Part shown: piece by piece, positions 36,325 through 45,081 of the stretch
Position numbering within the stretch: the stretch's first letter is position 1
Layout: each line of letters begins with the position of its first letter
From: Streptomyces sp. TG1A-8
GTDB lineage: Bacteria; Actinomycetota; Actinomycetes; Streptomycetales; Streptomycetaceae
Length of the DNA stretch: 64,000 nucleotides
Assembly: GCF_030499535.1 (NCBI RefSeq)
Contig: NZ_JASTLB010000001.1
Coordinates: 4,402,001-4,466,000, forward strand
Direction of reading: 5' to 3'
Made by a program: the position numbers and the translations under genes
Notes under the pieces: model-generated
Told to the model about the DNA's origin: nothing
Seen by the model: only the letters and a program-made list of their open reading frames with translations
Databases searched by the model: none

Positions 36325-37652
36325 CGGGCCGAACGCGCCACCCGGGCCGCCGCGTCGATCGACCAGGCCGCGGCAGCCGCGGTCGCGGGCGCCGCGTAAC
36401 CGAGCCCGGGGGAGAGGTGCTCCACCGCCCAGCCCCCCGCGGCGGATCCGCACGCCACACCGGTGAGCAGCCCGGTCACCACCAGGCTCATCCCCTCGTT
36501 GAGCCGGTCCGCGGGGGTCCTCTCCTGCACCACGGTCATCGCGGTCACCATCGTCGGCGCGGTCGCCATGCCCGCCACCAGCAGCGCGCACGCCAGCACC
36601 GGCAGGGAGCCGGCGGTGGACGCCGCCAGCCACGGCAGCGTCATGAGCGCGGCCATCGACAGCAGGCACCACGACAGCCGCCGCCCCGCCGGCCCGGCGG
36701 GCCCGGCCGCCCCGTACAGCAGGCCCGCCGCGCACGAACCGGTGGCCTGCAGTGCGAGGACGGCACCGGCCGCCGCACGGTGGCCCTGCGCGTCGGCGTA
36801 CGCGATCGTGACGACCTCCATCGAACCGAACACCGCGCCGGTGGCCGCGAAACAGACCAGCAGCGGCGCCATCCCCCGGCTCCGCAGCGGTGACGGCGCC
36901 TGCGAACGGTCCCGCGGCGGCGGCTCGGTCACCCGCTGCGCGCTGAACAGCAGCGCGCCGGCCAGCAGCAGCGCCGCCCCGGCGAGCGTGCCCGCCTCCG
37001 GGAAGAGGCTGCCGGTCAGGAAGGACGCCAGCACCGGGCCGAGCATGAAGCACAGCTCGTCGGCGGCCTGCTCGAAGGAGTTCGCGGTGTGCAGGGCGCC
37101 GGGGTCGTCGCGCAGCAGGTGGGCCCAGCGGGCCCGGGACATGCCGCCCATGTTGGGCGTCGCCGCGGTGGCGGCGTACGCGGCGAACAGCGTCCAGTCC
37201 GGGGCGCCGCAGCGCACGCACAGCAGCAGGGCGGCACTGCCCAGCACCGCGACGAGCGCGGCCGGCACGGCCACCCGCGCCTGCCCGTAGCGGTCCACGA
37301 GCCGCGCGATCCGGGGACCGGCCACACCGGAGGCCGCGAGGCCGGTGGCGGTGACGGTTCCGGCGAGGGCGTACGAGCCCCTCGACCCGGCGATCATCAC
37401 GACCGCGCTGATGCCGAACATGCCCATCGGCAGGCGGGCGAGGAGGTTCCCGGCGGTGAAGGCCAGGGTGCCGGGGAGGGCGAAGAGACGGCGGTAGGCG
37501 TGCAGGCCGGGCAGGGTGCGGGTGCGGGTGCGGGTGCGGGGGCGGGCGCTGGGTGGGGCGGGGCGGCGGCGGTCGCCGCGCGTACCGGGCGGGGTGCGGT
37601 GGCGGTGTCCGTCGCGTGGGCCGCGCGGGCCGTCGGTGGGCTGCGGGGGCAT
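36312..37652 (-). CDS. MFS transporter
   Basis: 446 residues from MPPQPTDGPRG. A long charged N-terminus (Arg/Thr/Pro-rich, ~45 residues) precedes about 12 membrane helices starting LPGTLAFTAGNLLARLPMGMFG. LVDRYGQARV follows segment 2, as in the MFS loop 2-3 motif. It is divergent from a LysR-family gene across ~84 bp, so regulation by that protein is likely. Export of a small molecule is the usual role; the substrate is unknown. Confidence 0.88.
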   Translation of the reverse strand: MPPQPTDGPRGPRDGHRHRTPPGTRGDRRRPAPPSARPRTRTRTRTLPGLHAYRRLFALPGTLAFTAGNLLARLPMGMFGISAVVMIAGSRGSYALAGTVTATGLAASGVAGPRIARLVDRYGQARVAVPAALVAVLGSAALLLCVRCGAPDWTLFAAYAATAATPNMGGMSRARWAHLLRDDPGALHTANSFEQAADELCFMLGPVLASFLTGSLFPEAGTLAGAALLLAGALLFSAQRVTEPPPRDRSQAPSPLRSRGMAPLLVCFAATGAVFGSMEVVTIAYADAQGHRAAAGAVLALQATGSCAAGLLYGAAGPAGPAGRRLSWCLLSMAALMTLPWLAASTAGSLPVLACALLVAGMATAPTMVTAMTVVQERTPADRLNEGMSLVVTGLLTGVACGSAAGGWAVEHLSPGLGYAAPATAAAAAWSIDAAARVARSARRTA

Positions 37653-37735
37653 GGCTCCACGCTCACCCGGAGGGGAGCGCGCCGTCCAACACCTTCCCGG
37701 CGCCGATTGACGCACTCCTGTTGTAAGTTCGTGGT

Positions 37736-38707
37736 GTGCCCACGCCCGCCGCGACGGACTCCCGCCTCCTGCGCGCCTTCCTCGCCGTCGCCGAGGAACT
37801 GCACTTCACCCGGGCCGCCGCCCGCCTCTACGTCGCCCAGCAGGCGCTCAGCCGGGACGTGCGGCGGCTGGAGCGCGAGCTGGGTGCCGAGTTGTTCGTC
37901 CGCACCACCCGGCAGGTGACGCTGACCGCGGACGGCGAGCGCCTGCTGCCGCACGCCCGGCGGGTCCTCGCCGCCCAGGACGACCTGCTCACCGCCTTCG
38001 GCCAGGCCCGTCCGCTGCTGGTCGACCTCAACTCCGCCGGCCTGGTCACCGGCCGCCGGGTCCTGCACCGGGCCCGGGAACTCGTCCCCGACTGCGAGCT
38101 GATGGCCCGCTACGAGAGCGGCCTCACCAAAGCGGCGGCCGACCTGCTCGCCGGCCGTCTGGACGCCTCCTTCGGCCGCTACGCCGGTCTGGACGCGGTA
38201 CTGCGCTCCGGGCTGGAACAGCGGCCCGTGCGCTACGAGCCGATGGCCCTCGTCCTGCCCGAGGACCACCCCCTGGCCGCCGAGGCGGAGGTGCCGCTGG
38301 CCGCGCTCGCCGGGGAGACGGTGTACGCCGGTGCGGGCAACCCGCGCACCCGGGAGTGGACCGACCTCGCCCTCCGCCTCTTCGAGGGGCGCGGCATCCG
38401 GCTCGCCCCGCCCCTGCCGCTGGCCGTCGGGGACGAGGAGTTCCAGCGCGTCATCGCCAAGACCCGGGCCCCGGTGCTGGCGGTGGTGGACTTCCCGGCG
38501 CTGCCCCGCACGGTGCTGCGGCCCCTGGTCGACCCGGTCCCGCTGTCGCCGGTCTCCCTGGTGTGGCGCAAGGGGCTGGTCCACCCCGGGCTGGACGCGC
38601 TGCGGAGGGCGGCGGCGGAGACCGCGTCGGCCGAGGGGTGGCTCCGCCGGCCCGCCGGGGGGTGGATGCCGGCCGACGACGAGGCGGTGATGGGCGCGCT
38701 CGCCTGA
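37736..38707 (+). CDS. LysR family transcriptional regulator
   Basis: 323 residues. The N-terminal winged helix-turn-helix is classic (LLRAFLAVAEELHFTRAAA, then LYVAQQALSRDVRRLERELGA), followed by a periplasmic-binding-protein-like effector domain. The GTG start gives VPTPAATDSRLLRAF. It is divergent from the MFS gene, so that gene is the probable target. The effector is unknown. Confidence 0.92.
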   Translation: MPTPAATDSRLLRAFLAVAEELHFTRAAARLYVAQQALSRDVRRLERELGAELFVRTTRQVTLTADGERLLPHARRVLAAQDDLLTAFGQARPLLVDLNSAGLVTGRRVLHRARELVPDCELMARYESGLTKAAADLLAGRLDASFGRYAGLDAVLRSGLEQRPVRYEPMALVLPEDHPLAAEAEVPLAALAGETVYAGAGNPRTREWTDLALRLFEGRGIRLAPPLPLAVGDEEFQRVIAKTRAPVLAVVDFPALPRTVLRPLVDPVPLSPVSLVWRKGLVHPGLDALRRAAAETASAEGWLRRPAGGWMPADDEAVMGALA

Positions 38708-38978
38708 GCGCCGCGCGTTCCGGTCCGCCGGGACGGCACTGCGGGCACGGCCCGGCCGACCCCTTCGCACCGGCCGACCGGCACGGGCCGCGCCACGAGC
38801 CCCCATTGTCACGGCCCGGCACCAAACCCCCCTCGGACCCGGTTCGTTGCCCCTCTTTGCCCCGCTGTGCGCGGGGTGGGGCGGCGGGGCGGAAGCGGTT
38901 CGCCCTTTGCCCGCGGCGACCCTCCCGATACCGTATTCGCTGCTTCTCAGACCTCGACCGCCCCACCAGGAGCCCACC

Positions 38979-39635
38979 GTGACTCGCCCTTCCCGCTTGC
39001 TTACGACAGCCGCCGCCGGTGCGACGGCCGCACTCCTGCTCGCCGGGTGCGGGGGAGGGGGCGGCGACGAGAAGCCGAAGGGCGGGATCGCGGGGGCGGA
39101 CACGGGACGAACGGCCACGGCGTCACCGAGCGCGTCGGCACCGCCGGCCCCGGGACGCCCGAAGATCGACTTGCCGTCGGACCTGTCCTACACCTTCGAC
39201 TGGTCCAAAACCGGAGAGGCGGCAAAAGACGCGGTCCTGGCGGACAGTGAGGAGTCCATCAAGGCGGTTGACCTCGCCATCGCGAACCAGGATCCAATGG
39301 ACAAGGCGTACCGCTTCTACTACGAGGGCGAAGCCGCTGCGCAGATCCAGCAGTACGTGCAGGCCTACGTGAAGGCGAAGGCGCGGACAACGGGTCACTA
39401 CCGCTATTACGACCCGGTGGTGGACGTCACCGGCTCGGACCAGGCTTCTCTGGTGTATTGCGAGGACCAAGGCAAGGCGTACGACCTCTATCTCAAGACG
39501 AACAAGGTCGACAAGACGGCCGTCACCAAGAACAGCTATGTGCTCTACAGCTCCAAGTTGCGCAAGAACGAGAAAGGCGTCTGGGCCGTCGAGAAGCTCA
39601 TGTCTGTAAGGGGGAGCGCCAAGTGCCAGCCGTAA
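38979..39635 (+). CDS. putative lipoprotein of unknown function
   Basis: 218 residues. The signal peptide has lipobox LLAGC (Cys ~24), then a Gly/Asp/Thr/Ser linker and a domain of ~150 residues rich in Lys, Tyr and Asp (DLSYTFDWSKTGEAAKDAV, YRFYYEGEAAAQIQQYVQAY). I recognise no characterised family. The start is GTG 38979. Its end overlaps the next secreted-protein gene by 13 nt, with the ribosome site GGGGAGCG inside this gene, so the two are translationally coupled. Local GC is lower than in the neighbours. Confidence 0.8.
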   Translation: MTRPSRLLTTAAAGATAALLLAGCGGGGGDEKPKGGIAGADTGRTATASPSASAPPAPGRPKIDLPSDLSYTFDWSKTGEAAKDAVLADSEESIKAVDLAIANQDPMDKAYRFYYEGEAAAQIQQYVQAYVKAKARTTGHYRYYDPVVDVTGSDQASLVYCEDQGKAYDLYLKTNKVDKTAVTKNSYVLYSSKLRKNEKGVWAVEKLMSVRGSAKCQP

Positions 39636-40663
39636 GGTCGGACTCACGCCTGTTGGTTGCGTTGTTGCTGCTCGGCTCGGTCGTCGTGGGAACGGGGCCT
39701 GCCATGGCTGACAACGGAGTGGGCGGGGGTGCGAAAACTCCTCCCCCACCCGGAGGGAAGACGTCGGGCAGTGCCGATGGGGACACGCTCAGCTCGGCGG
39801 TGGGCATGATCGTCTACGACCGTTCCAAGAACGGCTCCGGCGCGTCCGTGGGCCCCGTCACCTCCACCACCTCCTGGACACCGCCCGCCTGCTGGTACGC
39901 CCCGAAGTACACGCCGGACCAGCTCAAGGCGTATCTGGAGCCGATCTGGGAGGCGGGGTCGACCGGGTACGAGTGGGACCAGGAGCAACGGGACCGTTAC
40001 GTCGACGGCCATCCCTACAAGAACTTCAACAAGGACAAGGCCGGCGACGGCTACTGGTGGGACTCCTACGTCAACGAGGACTTCCCGTCGGGCTGGGACA
40101 AGTGCAACGAGCCCATCTTCTGGGTCGACAAGAACGACCCCCCGCCCGCCGGCATCCCCAACGTCGTCACGTCGAAGATCCTCGGTGAACTCGCCTACAA
40201 GGAGATCCGGGTCCCCGGCACGAAGGTGACCCTCGCCCCGGAGAGGAACACGAAGGTCAACCTGCCCACCTGGGCCTGGCTGGACGACGCCACCTTCAAG
40301 CCGGTCTCCGTCACGGCCGCCATCCCGGTGCTGGGCCTGTCGGCGACGACGACCGCGGAACCCGTGTCCCTGAGGATCGACCCCGGGACGGCGGACGCGG
40401 AGACCTATCCCGCCTCGGGTGTCTGCCGGTTCGGGAGCGGCGGCATCGGGGAGCCGTACGTCAGGGGGAAGGCCGACCGGACGCCGCCCTGCGGGGTGAA
40501 GTACCTGCGCTCCTCGGGCAGCGGCTCCTACCCGCTGAAGGCAACCGTCACCTGGAAGGTCCACTGGGAGGGCAGCGACGGCAACGGCGGCGACCTGCCC
40601 GACGGCACCTTCGGGGCCACCCAGGACGTGATCGTGCAGGAGATCCAGTCCGTCAACCGCTGA
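39623..40663 (+). CDS. secreted protein of unknown function, coupled to lipoprotein
   Basis: 346 residues with a Sec signal peptide (SRLLVALLLLGSVVVGTGPAMA, cleavage near AMADNG). The mature protein is rich in Trp, Tyr and Pro (CWYAPKYTPDQLKAYLEPIWE, DKAGDGYWWDSYVNEDFP) and has four or more Cys residues that could pair outside the cell. The C-terminal ~130 residues look beta-rich. No enzyme motif is visible. Overlap with the lipoprotein gene suggests the two products act together at the cell surface. Confidence 0.8.
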   Translation: MPAVRSDSRLLVALLLLGSVVVGTGPAMADNGVGGGAKTPPPPGGKTSGSADGDTLSSAVGMIVYDRSKNGSGASVGPVTSTTSWTPPACWYAPKYTPDQLKAYLEPIWEAGSTGYEWDQEQRDRYVDGHPYKNFNKDKAGDGYWWDSYVNEDFPSGWDKCNEPIFWVDKNDPPPAGIPNVVTSKILGELAYKEIRVPGTKVTLAPERNTKVNLPTWAWLDDATFKPVSVTAAIPVLGLSATTTAEPVSLRIDPGTADAETYPASGVCRFGSGGIGEPYVRGKADRTPPCGVKYLRSSGSGSYPLKATVTWKVHWEGSDGNGGDLPDGTFGATQDVIVQEIQSVNR

Positions 40664-40741
40664 GCCCGCCGGCACCCCCCGGTGGGCCGGCGGGTGCGGG
40701 CCGGGCGGCGACGGGGCCCCGGTGCCGGCGCGCAGCGGTGC

Positions 40742-41902
40742 TCACGCGTCCGCGTACTTCGTGCCGGCCACCGGGTCCAGCGCCAGCCGGTACCCCCGTT
40801 TGACCACGGTCTGGATCAGCTTCGGCGCCCCCAGCGCCGTGCGCAAGCGCGCCATCGCCGTCTCCACCGCGTGCTCGTCCCGCCCCGCCCCGGGCAGCGC
40901 CCGCAGCAGCTCGGACCGCGCCACCACCCATCCCGGCCGCCGCGCCAGCGCCCGCAGCAGGGACATCCCGGCGGGCGGCACCGGCCTCAGGTCCTCGTCC
41001 ACCAGCACCGCGTGCCCCCGGATCTGCACCCGGTGCCCGGCGACCGGCAGCGTCCGCGCCCGGCCGGGCAGTTCCCGGCACAGCAGCTGCACGAGCGGCC
41101 CGAGCCGGAACCGCTCCGGCTGCACGGTGTCCACGCCCCGCGCCTGCAGGGGCAGCGCGGTCACCGGACCCACGCACGCGGGCAGCACGTCGTGGCCCAG
41201 CGCGGCCAGCAGTTCGCCGAGCAGCCCCCGCTCCTCGGCCCGCGACAGCAGCGACGCGGCGGCGGGCGCGCTGGTGAAGGTGAGCGCGTCCAGGCCGCGC
41301 GAGACGGCCGCGTCCAGCAGCCGGTCCACGGGCCCGATGTCCTCCGGCGGCATCCACCGGTACACCGGCACCGGCAGCACCTCCGCCCCCGCGGCCCGCA
41401 GCGCCTCCACGCATCCCGGCAGCGGCTCCCCGTGCAGCTGGACGGCGATGCGGCGCCCCTCGACGCCCTCCTGCAGCAGCCGGTCGAGCACCTCGGCCAT
41501 GGACTCGCTGGACGGTGACCACTCCTCGGTCAGCCCGACGGCCCGTATGGCGCCCTTGACCTTGGGCCCGCGGGCGAGCAGGGCGACACCGCGCAGCCGC
41601 CCGAGCAACTGCTCCCCGAGCCCCCACCCGTCGGCGGCCTCGATCCATCCCCGGAACCCGATCGCGGTCGTGGCGACCACGATGTCGGGCGCCCGGCCGA
41701 TGATCTCCTCGGTGGCGCCGAGCAGTTCGCCGTCGTCGGCGAGCGGCACGATGCGCAGGGTCGGCGCGTGCAGGACGGCGGCACCGCGCCGCTGGAGCAA
41801 CGCGCCCAGTTCGTCGGCGCGGCGTGCGGCCGTGACTCCCACGGTGAACCCGGCGAGCGGTCCGTGCTCCGGCCGCTCCGGTCGCTGCTGTTCCTCGTAC
41901 AT
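40742..41902 (-). CDS. uroporphyrinogen-III synthase fused to winged-helix DNA-binding domain
   Basis: 386 residues. Residues ~18-265 match the two-lobe HemD fold (GFTVGVTAARRADELGALL, LTFTSAPAAASLLSRAEE). Residues ~285-375 are an OmpR/PhoB-type winged helix (HAVLVDEDLRPVPPAGMSLLRALARRPG, ELLRALPGA, AVETAMARLRTALG, VKRGYRLAL). HemD makes the precursor for haem, sirohaem and B12; a DNA-binding partner suggests a regulator using the HemD fold as sensor. It lies downstream of narK with an 85-bp gap holding an inverted repeat. A separate housekeeping hemD probably exists. Confidence 0.9.
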   Translation of the reverse strand: MYEEQQRPERPEHGPLAGFTVGVTAARRADELGALLQRRGAAVLHAPTLRIVPLADDGELLGATEEIIGRAPDIVVATTAIGFRGWIEAADGWGLGEQLLGRLRGVALLARGPKVKGAIRAVGLTEEWSPSSESMAEVLDRLLQEGVEGRRIAVQLHGEPLPGCVEALRAAGAEVLPVPVYRWMPPEDIGPVDRLLDAAVSRGLDALTFTSAPAAASLLSRAEERGLLGELLAALGHDVLPACVGPVTALPLQARGVDTVQPERFRLGPLVQLLCRELPGRARTLPVAGHRVQIRGHAVLVDEDLRPVPPAGMSLLRALARRPGWVVARSELLRALPGAGRDEHAVETAMARLRTALGAPKLIQTVVKRGYRLALDPVAGTKYADA

Positions 41903-41931
41903 GGTTCTCCTAGCTGACCCGCATGGCGAAG

Positions 41932-41959
41932 GAGCCTGTCAACGGTGCGTGACAGGCTC
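41932..41959. promoter_or_regulatory. inverted repeat between narK and hemD-type gene
   Basis: GAGCCTGTCA-N8-TGACAGGCTC has perfect 10-bp arms, ~30 bp upstream of the HemD-winged-helix start. It could be an operator for that protein or an intercistronic terminator. Confidence 0.55.
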
Positions 41960-41987
41960 GGTTCGCGTCGATGACGCCGGTGTTACG

Positions 41988-43355
41988 TCACACCTCGGCG
42001 TAGCCGAGCCGCGGCTCGTCCCGGGCGGCGGTGGCGGCCCGCGCCTCACCGGCCGGATGACGAAGGTATACGGCCCAGGTAAGGGCGAAGCAGGCGGCGT
42101 AGTAGGCGAGGAAGGCGACGAAGGCGCCGGTGCCGGAGCCGTAGGACAGGAAGGACTGCCGGAGGGCGAGGTTGATGCCGACGCCGCCGAGCGCGCCGAC
42201 CGCGCCGATGAGTCCCATGGCGGCGCCGGACAGGCGTCGCCCGCAGCGGACGGCGTCCTCCCCGACGAGCCCCCGGGCGAGGGCCTTGGCCTGGAAGATG
42301 CCGGGGATCATCTTGTACGTCGAGCCGTTGCCGAGCCCGCTGAGCGCGAACAGCACCACGAAGGCGCCCGCGAACAGCGGCAGCGACCGGTGCATGCCGG
42401 CGGCGACCAGGACGGTGGTGGCGGCGGCCATGCCGACGTAGTTCCACAGGGTGATGCGGGCACCGCCGTACCGGTCGGCGAGCCGGCCGCCGACGGGCCG
42501 GGCGAGGGAGCCGAGCAGCGGGCCGATGAAGGTGAGGTAGGCGGCCTGCAGCGGGGTGCGCCCGAACTGGTTGGTCAGCACCTGCCCGAAGGCGAAGCTG
42601 TAGCCGATGAACGACCCGAAGGTGCCGGTATAGAGGAAGGCCATGACCCAGGTGTGCCCCTCCTTCGCGGCGTCCCTGGCCGCACCGGTGTCGTTGCGCA
42701 CGGAGGCGAGGTTGTCCATGAAGACGGCGGCGAGGCCGGCGGCGACGACGATCAGCGGGACGTAGATCCCGAGCAGCACGCGCGGCCCGCCGCCGGCTCC
42801 GATGATCGCGAGGGCGACCAGCTGGATGACGGGCACGCCGATGTTCCCGCCGCCGGCGTTGAGCCCGAGGGCCCACCCCTTCCTCCTCAGCGGGAAGAAG
42901 GCGTTGATGTTGGTCATGCTGGAGGCGAAGTTCCCGCCGCCGATGCCGGCCAGCAGCCCCACCAGCAGGAAGGTGGAGAAGGACGTCCCCGGCTCCATCA
43001 CGACGAGGGCCGCGACGGTCGGCACCAGCAGCAGGCCCGCCGAGATGATCGTCCAGTTGCGCCCGCCGAAGACGGCCACGGCGAAGGTGTAGGGCACCCG
43101 GACCACGGCGCCCACGAGCGTGACCGTGGAGGTCAGCAGGAACTTGTCCGCCGGGGAGAGCCCGTATTCGGGCCCCATGAACAGCACGAGCACCGACCAC
43201 AGGGTCCAGACGGAGAAGCCGACGTGCTCCGAGAGCACGGAGAACCACAGGTTCCGGTGGGCGACCTTCTGCCCGGTCTCCCTCCAGAAACCCTCGTCCT
43301 CCGGATCCCAGTGCTCGATCCAGCGGCTGCGGCGGTTGGGGGCTGGGGCAGTCAT
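41988..43355 (-). CDS. narK: nitrate/nitrite MFS transporter
   Basis: 455 residues with 12 membrane helices and both nitrate-signature regions (GIGGGNFASSMTNINAFFP and ALSGLGNGSTYKMIPGIF). The N-terminal soluble segment ERHWDPEDEGFWRETG-like (residues ~12-30) is typical of actinobacterial NarK. It imports nitrate or exports nitrite. The gene order narK then HemD-type regulator suggests nitrogen-linked control. The start is ATG 43355; the longer frame above it is not membrane-like. Confidence 0.94.
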   Translation of the reverse strand: MTAPAPNRRSRWIEHWDPEDEGFWRETGQKVAHRNLWFSVLSEHVGFSVWTLWSVLVLFMGPEYGLSPADKFLLTSTVTLVGAVVRVPYTFAVAVFGGRNWTIISAGLLLVPTVAALVVMEPGTSFSTFLLVGLLAGIGGGNFASSMTNINAFFPLRRKGWALGLNAGGGNIGVPVIQLVALAIIGAGGGPRVLLGIYVPLIVVAAGLAAVFMDNLASVRNDTGAARDAAKEGHTWVMAFLYTGTFGSFIGYSFAFGQVLTNQFGRTPLQAAYLTFIGPLLGSLARPVGGRLADRYGGARITLWNYVGMAAATTVLVAAGMHRSLPLFAGAFVVLFALSGLGNGSTYKMIPGIFQAKALARGLVGEDAVRCGRRLSGAAMGLIGAVGALGGVGINLALRQSFLSYGSGTGAFVAFLAYYAACFALTWAVYLRHPAGEARAATAARDEPRLGYAEV

Positions 43356-43451
43356 GACGCCTCCACGGTGCTCCGGGCTCGGGTGTTCGGGGTGCTGAGC
43401 GGTGACGCTTCCCGAAGGTAGGGAGGGCGCGTTTCCGGTCTGTGCCTGCGG

Positions 43452-43467
43452 GTGACCGCAAGGGAAC
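43452..43467. promoter_or_regulatory. possible GlnR-type half-site upstream of narK
   Basis: GTGAC-N6-GGAAC matches 9 of 10 conserved positions of the GTNAC-N6-GAAAC half of a GlnR box, ~97 bp upstream of the narK start. Only one half is seen, so this is tentative. Confidence 0.3.
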
Positions 43468-43639
43468 GTTGCTCTCACTCGGCGGCGGGGCCGCCGGTGA
43501 GGCGCACCCGCACCTCCCGTCCCCGGGGCGGCGGCGCCCGGACACGGCGCGAGGGCTTCCGGCCGTGCCCGTGTCCGGGCACTGTGAAGGGGAGCGGGAA
43601 CGAGCGGAACGGCTCCCCTGCCTAGGCGGTGACAGGCAC

Positions 43640-44239
43640 ATGGCACTGGATGCGGCGGCCACGGTCCCGTACGGGCCGCGCTTCGACGCGGGGCGGATCT
43701 GCCTGGAGCTGCTCGCGACCGCCCACCCGGCCGAACGGCTGGACTCCGTCGGGCCGTTGCGGGCCTGGATCACCGCCTGCGGGCTCGTGCCACCCGGCAC
43801 CCCGCTGGGGCACGCCGACGCCTCCTGGCCGGCCGCGTTCCGCGAACTGCGCACGATCGTCGACCGGTTGGTGCGCGGCACGGCGGAGGCGGGAGCACCG
43901 CCGCACGGCCCCGCGCTCGGCCGGCTCAACGAGGCCGCCCGTGCCGCCGCGCCCCCCGCTCCGTGCGCGGTGCGCGGTGCGGACGGCACGCTGGTGCGGG
44001 AGCTGGCGGCGCCGCCGACGTGCGGGCAACTGCTGGCGGTGGTCGCCCGGGACGCCGTGGAACTGCTCACCGACCCCGTGGCGCGGGCCGCCGTCCGGCA
44101 GTGCGAGGGGGGCGACTGCCCCCTCGTGTACCTGGACACCTCCCGGGGACGCCGGCGGCGCTGGTGCTCCAGCGCGGTCTGCGGGAACCGGGCGCGGGTG
44201 GCCCGCCACCGCCGCCGCGCGGCCGTGACGCGCACCTGA
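43640..44239 (+). CDS. CGNR zinc-finger/ABATE-domain protein
   Basis: 199 residues. The C-terminal zinc finger has RQCEGGDCPLVYLDTS and RRRWCSSAVCGNRARVARHRRR, the CGNR motif with its basic tail. The N-terminal ~130 residues match the ABATE ligand-binding region (DAGRICLELLATAHP). These proteins are putative stress-related transcription regulators. It is divergent from narK across ~285 bp. Confidence 0.88.
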   Translation: MALDAAATVPYGPRFDAGRICLELLATAHPAERLDSVGPLRAWITACGLVPPGTPLGHADASWPAAFRELRTIVDRLVRGTAEAGAPPHGPALGRLNEAARAAAPPAPCAVRGADGTLVRELAAPPTCGQLLAVVARDAVELLTDPVARAAVRQCEGGDCPLVYLDTSRGRRRRWCSSAVCGNRARVARHRRRAAVTRT

Positions 44240-44502
44240 GCGTGCCGGTCGGGCGGCGCCCCGCGTGACCCGGGAGTGATTTCCGCAACAGCCCGTTCGC
44301 CGGCCGCCCGGCCCGGACGGTCCGGCCGCCCCCGCCGACGTGTCGGGAATGCAAAGAAAACGCGGGGGGAATGTGCACGCATGTCCCGGTCGTGACGTCC
44401 TCCGGGGGAAAACCGTCACCCCCCTTTGAACACCGGTCCGTTCCCGTCCGTACGGGTGGGCGAGCGACCGACTGGGGGAACCCCCGGACACCGGAGGTGG
44501 GC

Positions 44503-45081
44503 GTGCGCAAGGATGCGGCCGTGGCCAAGGAACGTGGATCGAGGGCCCGACATCGCATGTCCTCACAGCCCGCCGAACCCGACGAGGAGTTGATGCGCGC
44601 CCTGTACCGGGAGCACGCCGGTCCTCTGCTCGCGTACGTCCTCAGGCTGGTCGCCGGAGACCGGCAGCGCGCCGAGGACGTCGTACAGGAAACGCTCATC
44701 CGTGCCTGGAAGAACGCCGGTCAGCTCAATCGGGCGACCGGTTCGGTACGCCCCTGGCTGGTGACGGTCGCGCGCCGCATCGTCATCGACGGCCACCGCA
44801 GCCGGCAGGCCCGGCCGCAGGAGGTCGATCCGTCGCCGCTGGAGGTCATCCCCGCGGAGGACGAGATCGACAAGGCGCTGTGGCTGATGACGCTGTCGGA
44901 CGCGCTCGACGACCTGACCCCGGCCCACCGGGAGGTACTCGTCGAGACGTACTTCAAGGGGCGTACGGTCAACGAGGCGGCCGAGACGCTGGGCATCCCG
45001 AGCGGCACGGTCCGCTCCCGGGTGTTCTACGCCCTGCGGTCGATGAAGCTGGCACTGGAGGAGCGGGGGGTGACGGCGTGA
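44503..45081 (+). CDS. sigU: ECF-type RNA polymerase sigma factor
   Basis: 192 residues. Region 2 (ELMRALYREHAGPLLAYV, RAEDVVQETLIRAWKN) and region 4 (LTPAHREVLVETYFKG, VNEAAETLGIPSGTVRSRVFYALRSM) are intact. The GTG start at 44503 has GGAGG 5 nt before it. The stop overlaps the anti-sigma start (TGATG), the usual sigma/anti-sigma coupling. The symbol follows Streptomyces gene order around helD and hup. The ~260-bp upstream region probably holds an autoregulated promoter that I could not identify. Confidence 0.88.
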   Translation: MRKDAAVAKERGSRARHRMSSQPAEPDEELMRALYREHAGPLLAYVLRLVAGDRQRAEDVVQETLIRAWKNAGQLNRATGSVRPWLVTVARRIVIDGHRSRQARPQEVDPSPLEVIPAEDEIDKALWLMTLSDALDDLTPAHREVLVETYFKGRTVNEAAETLGIPSGTVRSRVFYALRSMKLALEERGVTA

